This document shows, piece by piece, positions 1 through 8,039 of a stretch of DNA of 27,606 nt. This stretch comes from Nemertoderma westbladi (Eukaryota; Xenacoelomorpha; Nemertodermatida; Nemertodermatidae): NCBI GenBank assembly GCA_032718475.1, contig JAUCBJ010005401.1, positions 1 through 27,606 on the forward strand, read 5' to 3'. Every line of letters begins with the position of its first letter. Position 1 is the stretch's first letter. Under the pieces are notes generated by a model. It saw nothing but the letters and a program-made list of their open reading frames with translations. It did not search any database and was not told the origin of the DNA. A program made the position numbers and the translations under genes.

Positions 1-81
1 AAATGTAAGTTATAACAGTAAGTCCAGTCGATAAACGAATTGGCCTTATCTCAATTCGATTGGGAAATCCAGAATCTCTAA

Positions 82-477
82 GAAGTTATCGAACTTGGAC
101 GATCCTATTCTCTGCGAGAGTTTTTGGATGAACGTATCCAGCTACGAGCGGAGGAAAATCAGCTCGAGGAGAAGCATATCGAAACGGCAGATACCTCGAC
201 CACAATCCTACACCTTCTGATGCAATCATATTGCACCCTTCACCCAGGAGTTATGGCCCTCCTAGTAAAGTGGCTCCCCCCAAAGAGAAAAAGACTCTTG
301 CTAGCCTCAAAAAACTGCGTAAACGCCGTCTGCGCAAGAAAGACTAACTGTTTAGAGTATCTTTATGTTTTAGAAACTGTGATTTTTATATTTTATAGAC
401 TGAAAATCCCATTTTCTGGGAGCGGTGTAAAAGCCTTTGCTGAATTGCCCCGTTATTTTTATTATCTTTTACATTAA
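82..477 (+). pseudogene. Eroded coding relic in repeat copy A
   Basis: Two overlapping open stretches look protein-like. One frame, open after a TAA at 79-81, encodes a charged, probably coiled-coil stretch rich in E, Q, L and R (to about base 205). Another frame, open 132-347, encodes a proline- and serine-rich stretch and ends in a very basic tail containing KKLRKRRLRKKD before TAA at 345-347. No single frame carries both, which suggests a frameshift between them near base 200. The stop at 79-81 is shared with copy B, so the damage may predate the duplication. A Gag-like origin is possible (coiled coil plus basic C-terminus) but I see no CCHC knuckle, so the family is not recognised. Confidence 0.35.
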
Positions 478-723
478 AATACTCTGTAGTTGATTTAATA
501 AGTGTAAGAGACCGTATTATTGCTGTATCGGTGTTTTTAGAGGATCTAAGACCTATTTCCTCCGTATGTGTACTGTGAAAGGCATATTTTATGATTCTAT
601 GGCAATTCGTGACGCAAAGGGGTGATAGCTACTCTTGAACAGTAGTTACTATGACTACGGTTAACAGCTGACATTCATACGTGTTGATTTCCTTTGTTCT
701 ACGGCGTCTCTCAGTTCAGTCAG

Positions 724-728
724 CCAAT
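724..728 (+). promoter_or_regulatory. CCAAT box in repeat copy A
   Basis: CCAAT lies at the position matching the CCAAT of copy B. The TATA-like sequence seen downstream in copy B is not present here: the aligned sequence reads TTGTACAG instead. This is motif evidence only. Confidence 0.3.
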
Positions 729-1489
729 TAGAGCGTTTTTGTGGCTCCTTGTACAGAAAATTTCCGAGAAATGACGCAATGCCTATGTGCAGTGTTTACA
801 TTCAGTCTTGAGCCAAAGAAAGAACGGCTTGGAAGTATTTTGTGCTTTACTGTTTTTTAGTCGTACACTAGTAGGTTTAATTATAAAGGGCATATATCCT
901 TTAACATACCTAACGCACCTACCTAAAGACTCTGATGACTGATCATACATGCTGACTGCTGAAACATTGCAAACTCATAACAATCAGTGTTCAGTTGTTG
1001 TTTTATACTGCTATTTACTGTCAGTTCTTCATAATATGGTTGATGAATTATTATATTTGGAATAACGATAAATAACCCCGAAACCCAATGTTCTTGATAT
1101 ACCGAAGGTAAGAGAGAAGGGTTACAGATAAACGATTGTGACTTATGTTAAAGTGGTTTGAAGTGAATCTAATGTTATTTGATAGACCCTACATGAGCCA
1201 GTCTGTGTTCCTTTTATATGTGACTAAAATCAGTGAAGATCGGCAGATTAGTGTGCAGTATTGTGCAGCATTGTGTATGAGTGAGTCTGTTAAAGAAGCA
1301 TTCCTAAAGAATGCGCCATATATGTGAATTATAATTAAGCCATATCGTTGTGAGTAGTTTAAGTCATAACTCTGTTTATATAGATAAAGCGCCACGTCCT
1401 AAAGGAACTGTTAATATTACCGAAGGTGAATAATATTGTCAGAGATTATATAATACTGTCAGTCGAATAATACATTAGGCTTACATAGC

Positions 1490-1495
1490 AATAAA
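1490..1495 (+). promoter_or_regulatory. Poly(A) signal AATAAA in repeat copy A
   Basis: A canonical AATAAA about 175 bases before the right end of the repeat, conserved at 7131-7136 in copy B. The position fits an R/U5 boundary if the repeat is an LTR. Confidence 0.4.
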
Positions 1496-1680
1496 ATTAA
1501 ACCGTCGAACCCAATCTCCCGGGAATCTCCAGCGGGTGAATGGTCGCGCACGGATTGGTTTCGACTAGTGTAGTGAATCAAATACTTGTCATAGACTAAA
1601 AAGCGATTTATTATCTAGAAGACATTCTAATTTGGCGGGTTAAACTGCCAAAGGTCTGAAAGCGCGAACAAAATCCACAG

Positions 1681-3042
1681 ATGCGCTTAAGGGATCGCTT
1701 CTCTAGTACCATGATAGATGGGTTAATACGTGTTGGAGGTCGGCTTACCAACGCCCCGTTATCCTTTGACACTAAATTTCCCATACTCATTAGAAATCTT
1801 GATATACAAATCAAGATAATTGTGGATGTTCATAGCAAACTGTATCATGCTGGTAGAGAACGAGTTCTGAGCGAAATTCGAACTCGCTACTATTTTTATA
1901 AACCCCGTAGGGCTCTGAACCAAGTTCTTAGGAACTGCATACCCTGTAGGAAAGCATTCAGTAGGCCTTTAACACAGCGAGAGGCAGAATTACCTAGGGA
2001 AAGAGTAAGCTTCTATGAACCACCCTTTACTAATACCGGTGTGGATTTATTTGGCCCTATTGAAGTATATCGTGCTCGGACTATAGTCAAGAGATGGTGT
2101 GTCATCTTCGTTTGTATGACTTGTAGAGCTATCCATCTCGATATGGTAAACGATCTATCCACTAACAGCTTCGTGTTGAGTTTACGACGACAGATCGCTC
2201 GCTTCGGAACCAGTAACACGATGAGATCGGATAAGGGAACGAACTTCATTGGCGCCAACAACGAAATTCAAGCTTACGTAAAGGACTGGAACAAAAGACA
2301 GGTGGACGATCAGCTAAGGATAACAGCGTCTAGCTGGACCTTCAACGCCGCCGACGCCCCTTGGTGGGGAGGAAGTTGGGAGAGATTGATTAGGAGCGTG
2401 AAGACTGCGTTCCACTTTATTGTGCCTTGTCGCGCTTATCTCACCGACGAACTATTGCGGACGTTAATGGAGGAAATCGCCGCCTATCTCAACGAAAGAC
2501 CGCTTATGCCAGTCTCTTCAAATCCTGATTCCCTGGAAGCGCTAACACCCGCGCACTTTCTACTGAAGAAACCCGTAGCCATGCTCCCACGATCGGAGAT
2601 CACAGACGGAGACGAGTACTGCCGTCGAACCTGGCAACTTATGCAGTTGCTATCCCGTCGTTTCGCTGACCATTTCGAGAAACATTACCTGCCCACTCTA
2701 CAACTTCGAACTAAGTGGTTTGCGCAGCAAGAAAACGTCAGCGCTGGAGACATGGTGCTTATTGTGGACCCCGATCTCCCACGTAAGCGATGGCAAACAG
2801 GACGTATCATCGAGACTTATATCTCGAGCGATGGTTTGGTGCGATCAGTAGAGCTCGTCGTCATGCGGCGGAACTTTAAGAAACCAGGGATAGTCTTTGA
2901 GACTCAACAGCTCAATCGCCCAGTGGGACGTTTATGTTTACTGGAAAGAGACAGAGAGCTCTCCGGAAACTATGGAAGGCAAGAAACTCTTCCCACGACC
3001 ACTTCCCTAGTCCAACCGACATCTAGGGACTCTCCAACTTAA
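1681..3042 (+). CDS. BEL/Pao retrotransposon integrase (detached C-terminal part of Pol)
   Basis: This is the integrase end of a BEL/Pao polyprotein, which inserts element cDNA into the host genome. The sequence opens with the typical pre-integrase stretch DGLIRVGGRL. Next come an HHCC zinc-binding module (H51, H56, C86, C89), the DDE catalytic core (D122 in GVDLFG, D184 in RSDKGTNF, E234 in GGSWERL), and then a C-terminal DUF5641-like domain (about residues 310-420: LPTLQLRTKW, GDMVLIVDPDLPR). The usual SDNGTNF is SDKGTNF here. The frame is already open from 1660, just after a TGA, so the ATG at 1681 is probably not a native start. Protease, reverse transcriptase and RNase H are missing: the repeat copy A sits where they should be. 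The frame is otherwise free of stops for over 1.3 kb and is less AT-rich than its surroundings, so it is either young or recently active. Confidence 0.92.
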   Translation: MRLRDRFSSTMIDGLIRVGGRLTNAPLSFDTKFPILIRNLDIQIKIIVDVHSKLYHAGRERVLSEIRTRYYFYKPRRALNQVLRNCIPCRKAFSRPLTQREAELPRERVSFYEPPFTNTGVDLFGPIEVYRARTIVKRWCVIFVCMTCRAIHLDMVNDLSTNSFVLSLRRQIARFGTSNTMRSDKGTNFIGANNEIQAYVKDWNKRQVDDQLRITASSWTFNAADAPWWGGSWERLIRSVKTAFHFIVPCRAYLTDELLRTLMEEIAAYLNERPLMPVSSNPDSLEALTPAHFLLKKPVAMLPRSEITDGDEYCRRTWQLMQLLSRRFADHFEKHYLPTLQLRTKWFAQQENVSAGDMVLIVDPDLPRKRWQTGRIIETYISSDGLVRSVELVVMRRNFKKPGIVFETQQLNRPVGRLCLLERDRELSGNYGRQETLPTTTSLVQPTSRDSPT

Positions 3043-3049
3043 TATCGTT

Positions 3050-3060
3050 CGGAGTGGGCG
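3050..3060 (+). other. Polypurine-tract-like sequence of the BEL/Pao element
   Basis: A G-rich purine run (CGGAGTGGGCG) starts 8 bases after the integrase stop codon and directly precedes TGTGAC. In LTR retrotransposons the polypurine tract sits immediately before the 3' LTR, which begins with TG, so the arrangement fits. Confidence 0.45.
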
Positions 3061-3600
3061 TGTGACTCTATTATTTTATATTATTTTATTATTTTTACAT
3101 TTATGTATGTATTACTATGTAATTTTATTATAATCGTTTTATTTAATTTAGTAGAATATTATTTAGCGATTATTTTGTAGAATAGTGCAATATATTCGTG
3201 TTTATTACGTACATACTTACTTATATTATATTTAGTGCGACGGCGAAGAAATAATTATTTTTCTCTTTCCTTACTGTCCGTATTATATTATAAATACGTA
3301 ACTACAGTAAGATGAAATGTCCGTACTTATCAAAGTACAATAAAGCCACTACTATATTTTAGTATTATTGGTAGGCAGAGTATTAGGAATGCAAAGTTCA
3401 GATCCTCGTGTCTCGGCTAAACCAAGCTCTGGGTAGACCTTGGAAACGACTTGCCTCTTCACACTGACATTGCTTCGTGCGATATTGCTCTCATACCGTA
3501 TATTAAATAATACATATAGTAGCGTGATGTCCCTTTAACAGTAGCGTATAACGCAGAATAAATCTGTTAAACCCTTTGACCATCTGTAATTCTAGTCGAT
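3061..3600 (+). repeat. Probable 3' LTR of the BEL/Pao element (right end uncertain)
   Basis: This very AT-rich non-coding sequence begins TGTGACTC right after the purine tract and carries a poly(A) signal AATAAA at 3339-3344. No second copy is in the window, so the LTR cannot be confirmed by self-comparison. A TGGCACCC at 3611 could be a primer-binding-site-like start, which would make the LTR about 550 bases, but no CA end precedes it. The end coordinate is therefore approximate. Confidence 0.4.
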
Positions 3601-3880
3601 TAAGATATCGTGGCACCCACCGATATACTTGAAAGACAAATTCTAGAATCAGTGGTTAACGTCCCCAGACAAGTTCTGGAATAAATTGGTGCCCATCTCA
3701 AATATTAATTATTTAATATTTGCAAATCTAATAAATCAAAATCTGTAAAATTCAGATCCTTCAACAATTCTAGTCAATTAAGATATCGTAGCATTTACCG
3801 ATATTCTTAAAAAGACAATTGTCATAGAATTAAGGATCTTGTGTCCCCAGACATATTCTAGAATCAAAATATGTCAATTT
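3560..3880 (+). repeat. Imperfect tandem duplication, period about 177 bp
   Basis: Two related stretches, about 3560-3700 and 3738-3880, share ordered blocks: AAATCTGT, AATTCTAGTC, ATTAAGATATCGT, CCGATAT, then TCCCCAGACA and TTCTAGAATCA/TTCTGGAATAAA. AT-rich sequence separates them. The divergence is high, so the duplication is old. No coding potential is visible. Confidence 0.6.
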
Positions 3881-4693
3881 AATTATCAAATAATAAAATT
3901 TCAGGGAATAAATTTAAATTCATGCCTTTTAATGAATTTAATAAATTGCCATTTTTACGCAATTTATAACATTCCCAAAATTCCATTAATTAATAGATCA
4001 AGGGAGCGGAGATTTATCTTATTATGCATATGAGTGTGCGAAAGTCTCCCAAACATAGTCAATAGCCGATAAAATTCATAAAGTCATGTATAAAACCGAA
4101 CATTGACTATTAAAGAATACTATTAAATAACATCCCAGATCTGTATGCATTGGAATTACTCTAATTCTACCGCTAGCTTTGCATAATGTCACCATAGCAA
4201 CAACCACGCTAGAATTAGAATTGAGTTAAACGAACAATAGAAAGCTTGTCCCATTGAATAGCATAGGGAATAAATAGCGCACTACTAGTATCCAAGGATA
4301 CATAATAATACAGTGACATTCTGGAAGGCATTGACTAACGGACAAGTGACCCGAGTGTGTGTAATTTGTGACAAGTTGTGTGTGTGGTACTTGTGAGCTT
4401 ATAGGCGAATGTTACTACTAAGGTGTGTTTACAGTAGCCAGTCGCAATCGTAAAGTAACCTAACTCTCCAAGGAAAACCTGAAGTACATCTAAGCCTTTG
4501 GGACGGACAGTTGAGTGACTTGTGCCGGTTGTCGTTGTCGTTGTGCGGCTACGTCGTTGGCGAAAGTACAGCGGCGACGACACATCGGCGCTGAGGATCT
4601 CGTACTGTCCGGGGGTTGATTGGGGTAGGCAGCGACGCCCGCTCGCCTAAATGTGGACTCATTATAATATGGATAAACTCATATATAGCAGAT
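3881..4693. other. Non-coding AT-rich to GT-rich stretch
   Basis: No convincing coding frame. About 4340-4420 is rich in GTGTG runs and 4500-4620 is GC-richer with GTCGTTGTCGTTGT. Nothing here is recognisable. It could be LTR, leader, or 5' untranslated sequence of the open frame at 4694. Confidence 0.4.
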
Positions 4694-4999
4694 ATGACGG
4701 AGTTGATAGAAGATGGTCTTGGTATCGGGGAGCGATATACTCTACTTTTACAAGCATTTGTTGATAGCTTAATACGCGGCGACGTTAGTCCAACTGCTGC
4801 GGAGGACGATGGTCGTTATATCGAACCGCCAATGTCCCAAGAGCAGCTCACGCGTGAGTTGGACTATAGAAAATTCGTTGCTCGATATACGCAGCGTAAT
4901 GGTACGTATATGGGCTTCTTAACTACTGGTCATTCTATCAATTTACACAATACGGACTATGTCGACTATATATCCTGCCCAGCGGAGTCGGAACCATAA
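4694..4999 (+). CDS. Small open reading frame, unknown
   Basis: I do not recognise this 101-residue frame, which runs from the ATG at 4694 (MTELIEDGLGIG) to TAA. It is acidic to neutral, has a short helix-like N-terminal half (YTLLLQAFVDSLI) and no cysteine cluster, signal peptide or membrane segment. The frame is open further upstream to a TTG at 4616, but that part does not look like protein. It lies between the BEL LTR-like sequence and repeat copy B, so it could be the start of a Gag-like gene, an exon, or chance. A possible splice donor, GTGAGT, lies inside it at about 4855. Nothing assigns a function. Confidence 0.25.
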   Translation: MTELIEDGLGIGERYTLLLQAFVDSLIRGDVSPTAAEDDGRYIEPPMSQEQLTRELDYRKFVARYTQRNGTYMGFLTTGHSINLHNTDYVDYISCPAESEP

Positions 5000-5202
5000 A
5001 CTGAAATTCGAATGCGAAAATTCTATTCGAAATCGACTCGAAAGAAAAGACACTAAAGAAACAAATAAACGCGGTAACTCCAACGTATATTTGGAATTCT
5101 TGATAGAAGCATTGTAACAACAAATAAATATCACCCGCGTTTCCCCTACCAGACGTGCGTCTTTGGTATTATTATGATAAATGCCCTAGACCCAACTAAT
5201 AA

Positions 5203-5451
5203 ACGGAAAGACATAAACATCCACGGAGACGTTGTGTTAAACACAGTTGTGCTCGTTATATTTACTGGAGTTTCGAGCGAAACTTGTTTGACGTATCACC
5301 TATGCTCACTCTGCTCGAACGATCCTGGAGTAAACCTACGATCAGAGTCCCGGAATACTCGGTCAAACCTCCTCATTCCTTAGTTGGACCTCAGACCTGC
5401 GATCCTGGTGGTGTCGCGGATCCTCGCGGACGGTATTCACTGTTCAAGATC
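5203..5451 (+). pseudogene. Protein-like open stretch without start codon, unknown
   Basis: An 83-codon stretch is open from just after a TAA at 5200-5202 to TAG at 5452-5454. Its composition is protein-like, with proline- and arginine-rich segments such as KPTIRVPEYSVKPPHS and DPGGVADPRGRY. The only methionine is internal. The competing frame, 5174-5383, looks less protein-like. It may be part of the same decayed gene as 4694-4999 and 5529-5606, but these are in different frames and I cannot join them by any clear signal. Confidence 0.25.
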
Positions 5452-5528
5452 TAGTGCTACCCTAACAATTAATCGGTAATACTCCGACAGTGATTTCTAG
5501 CTAGCCGCCCATCTTACCTAGCTGGATT

Positions 5529-5606
5529 ATGACGCAGACACCTAATATCACTATCCAACCGTATGGTCGTCCCCGTTTAAAGCGATACAACCCCTCATCA
5601 AGGTGA
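5529..5606 (+). pseudogene. Short open stretch before repeat copy B, unknown
   Basis: A 25-codon frame begins with an ATG (MTQTPNITIQ) and ends RLKRYNPSSR at TGA 5604-5606. The proline-rich, basic composition resembles the basic stretch in the adjacent repeat. It is too short to identify. It is listed because it is the third of three protein-like pieces in a row. Confidence 0.15.
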
Positions 5607-5810
5607 AGGAGAGCGTTGTACGAAACGAGTTAAACGCTATTCTATAAAGATCAAAAAAGAAACCTGCGTTTGTTCAGATAAACGTAAGTTATAACAGTAA
5701 GTCCAATCGATAAACGAATTGGCCTTATCTCAATTCGATTGGGAAATCCAGAATCTCTAAGAAGTTATCGAACTTGGACGATCCTATTCTCTGCGAGAGT
5801 TATTGGATGA

Positions 5811-6028
5811 ACGTATCCAGCTACGAGCGGAGGAAAATCAGCTCGAGGAGAAGCATATTGAAACGGCAGATACCTCGACCATAAATCTACACCTTCTGAT
5901 GCAATCATATTGCACCCTTCACCCAGGAGTTATGGCCCTCCTAGTAAAGTGGCTCCCCCCAAAGAGAAAAAGACTCTTGTTAGCCTCAAAAAACTGCGTA
6001 AACGCCGTCTGCGTAAGAAAGACTAACT
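5811..6028 (+). pseudogene. Eroded coding relic in repeat copy B
   Basis: The counterpart of the relic in copy A. The coiled-coil frame is open and contains LREFL changed to LRELL. The proline-rich and basic-tail frame is interrupted here by TGA at 5859-5861, where copy A has CGA, but its basic C-terminus and stop are kept. This copy-specific stop shows that at least one frame is no longer maintained. Product not identified. Confidence 0.3.
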
Positions 6029-6392
6029 GTTTAGAGTATCTTTATGTTTTAGAAACTGTGATTTTTATATTTTATAGACTGAAAATCCCATTTTCTGGGA
6101 GCGGTGTAAAAGCTTTTGCTGAATTGTCCGGTTATTTTTCCTTATTTTCCCGTAAAATACTCTGTAGTTGGTTTACCAGGCATAAAAAGGCCGTGTCCTT
6201 GCTGTACTGGTGTTTTAGCGGACATAAAAGCTATTTCTTCTGTATTTGTACTTTAGAGGACATAATCCGTAATTCTGTGACGTAAAAGCTCGATACTCTT
6301 GAAAACAGTGTCGCTACCATGACGACGGCTAGCAGCTGATATTGCCACGTCGACGTTTCTTTGTTTCTTTGTTCTCTCGTTGTTCAGGTTGA

Positions 6393-6452
6393 CCAATCAG
6401 AGCGTTTGTTGTCTCTGTGTTGGAGGTATATACAGAAACTCAGTAGTTCAGT
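6393..6452 (+). promoter_or_regulatory. Promoter-like CCAAT, TATA and initiator motifs in repeat copy B
   Basis: CCAAT at 6393-6397 is followed by TATATA at 6427-6432 and TCAGT (an arthropod-type initiator) at 6448-6452. An ATF/CREB-like TGACGTAA lies upstream at 6278-6285. The order fits an RNA polymerase II LTR promoter. The TATA-to-initiator distance (about 23 bases) is slightly short. Motif evidence only. Confidence 0.4.
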
Positions 6453-7130
6453 GTTATGTTTTTGCCCAGAGCCTAAGAACCGGCTTTTGGCACCTCCGTG
6501 TTTCAGTTTTTAGTCTTACACTAGTAGGTTTAATTATAAGGACATATATCCTTTAACCTGACTTTTAATCGCTGCTAACTGATCATACATACTGACTGCT
6601 GAAACATTGCAAACTCATAACAATCAGTGTTTTCATTGTTGTTTTATACTGCTATTTACTGTCAGTTCTTCATAATATGGTTGATGAATTATTATATTTG
6701 GAATAACGATAAATAACCCCGAAACCCAATATTCTTGATATACCGAAGGTAAGAGAGAAAGGTTACCAATAACGATTGTGACTTATGTTGAAGTGGTTTG
6801 AAGTGAATCTAATGTTATTTGATAGACCCTACATGAGTCAGTCTGTGTTCCTTTTATATGTGACTAAAATCAGTGAAGATTGGCAGATTAGTGTGCAGTA
6901 TTGTGCAGCATTGTGTATGAGTGAGTCTGTTAAAGAAGCAATTCCTAAAGAATGCGCCATATATGTGAATTATAATTGAGCCATATCGTTGTGAGTAGTT
7001 TAAGTCATAACTCTGTTTATATAGATAAAGCGCCACGTCCTAAAGGAACTGTTAATATTCCCGAAGGTGAATAATATTGTCAGAGATTATATAATACTGT
7101 CAGTCGAATAATACATTAGGCTTACATAGC

Positions 7131-7136
7131 AATAAA
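7131..7136 (+). promoter_or_regulatory. Poly(A) signal AATAAA in repeat copy B
   Basis: Conserved with 1490-1495 in copy A, in the same place relative to the right end of the repeat. Confidence 0.4.
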
Positions 7137-7311
7137 ATTAAACCGTCGAACCCAATCTCCCGGGACTATCCAGCGGGTGAATGATCGCGCACAGATTGGT
7201 TTCGACTAGTGTAGTGAATCAAATACTTGTCATAGACTAAAAACCGATTTAATATCTAGAAGACATCTTAATTTGGTGGGTTAAACTGCCAAAGGTCTGA
7301 AAGCGCGAACA

Positions 7312-7991
7312 GATAAGTTCCTAAGAGACAACATTCGCTCTGAGAGAAGAAATAAATAGTTGCATCTTCTCTCGGGCAACAACAAACATAAACTACAGTA
7401 GAGAACCCAGTCCTGGGTTACTGCTTATTGATGTTTAAAGGGATCTTCTACTACACCATATAGTAGTAGGCCTACACTGTTATGAGTTAATATCACAGCA
7501 TCTATAGATTATACAGTATATAGTATATCTATAGATTATACTCCATAGGAGAATGACAGCAGTAATAATACAATAAATTCTTATAACATTTTTGAATAGG
7601 CCTACTTACTTAATAATATGAGTCTATTGATGAAACGCTCTCACATATAGCCAATATTGTTATTGTTCTGATGAAACTCATAGCTTAGCTAATATCTGTG
7701 TATATATATACTATCCACATTACCTGTTATATCTATAGTGGGTAAGGGTAATTAATACACTCCACATATTAGCAAAGCCAACATTGTTTTGTGGCTCAAT
7801 GGCGCGAAATGACCGCAAACACAAAGTTATGTGTTTAGTACGATTGAAAAATATATTTAATTTATAACATTAAGACCAAGTGACAGTGGCGGTGTATTCT
7901 AACCAAAACAATAAACGAGACTTTAATTCACTTGTGGTCAATTTTTTGTTGAAGATCACTATTTCCACTTGCGGTCAATATTCGCCACTAC
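7312..7991. other. Non-coding AT-rich stretch
   Basis: No coding frame is supported. A short direct repeat of ATCTATAGATTATAC, itself containing the palindrome ATCTATAGAT, occurs twice at about 7499-7542, separated by AT-rich bases. Nothing else is recognised. Confidence 0.5.
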
Positions 7992-8039
7992 CAGTGCCGG
8001 ATTAACCTTAAGGCATATAAGGCACGTGCCTTAGGGCCA
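7992..8039 (+). mobile_element. hAT-type transposon terminus
   Basis: The sequence begins CAGTGCCGGATTAACC and continues with GGCACGTGCCTTAGGGCC, the sort of end seen on hAT transposons of the ZMYM1-like group in animals. The preceding 8 bases, GCCACTAC, would be the target duplication. I did not find a matching inverted end (TTAATCCGGCACTG) in the window, so the element is incomplete or its other end has diverged. Confidence 0.45.

Larger units (their letters stand above)
1..1670 (+). repeat. Long direct repeat, copy A (LTR-like), left end cut by window
   Basis: This segment aligns with 5680-7311 in the same orientation, from the first base of the window to a sharp end at 1670. Most of it is nearly identical to the other copy; a block at about 448-941 is clearly more diverged. 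It ends in GCGAACA, and copy B begins TGTTCAG, so the pair has the TG...CA, TGTTC/GAACA ends typical of LTRs. Copy A would then start about 9 bases before the window. It contains a CCAAT box (724-728) and a poly(A) signal AATAAA (1490-1495), about 175 bases before its end. Seen: the repeat and its motifs. Inferred: that it is an LTR. The left boundary cannot be proved here. Confidence 0.7.
5671..7311 (+). repeat. Long direct repeat, copy B (LTR-like), complete
   Basis: Homologous to 1-1670 along its length, offset about 5,679 at the left and 5,641 at the right because the diverged block is 39 bases shorter here. Homology stops sharply after GCGAACA at 7311. The proposed left end, TGTTCAGATAAACG at 5671, is inferred from the TGTTC/GAACA inverted ends; strict homology can only be checked from 5680, where the window's first base aligns. 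The five bases flanking it (GCGTT and GATAA) do not match, so it does not look like an independent solo insertion with a target duplication. It carries CCAAT, TATA and AATAAA in LTR-like order. Confidence 0.7.

Noticed and set aside
1145-1395. Short open frames on both strands, recurring in copy B (6785-7036)
   Set aside because: An inserted A in copy B changes the frame and C-terminus, and the two strands overlap. The sequence is conserved as repeat DNA, not as protein.
2013-2261. Minus-strand frame inside the integrase
   Set aside because: A shadow of the clearly conserved plus-strand BEL integrase.
3839-4583. Frames at 3839-4033 (+) and 4335-4583 (-)
   Set aside because: The first is AT-rich filler, the second is a translation of GT and GTCGTT repeats. 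No support as genes.
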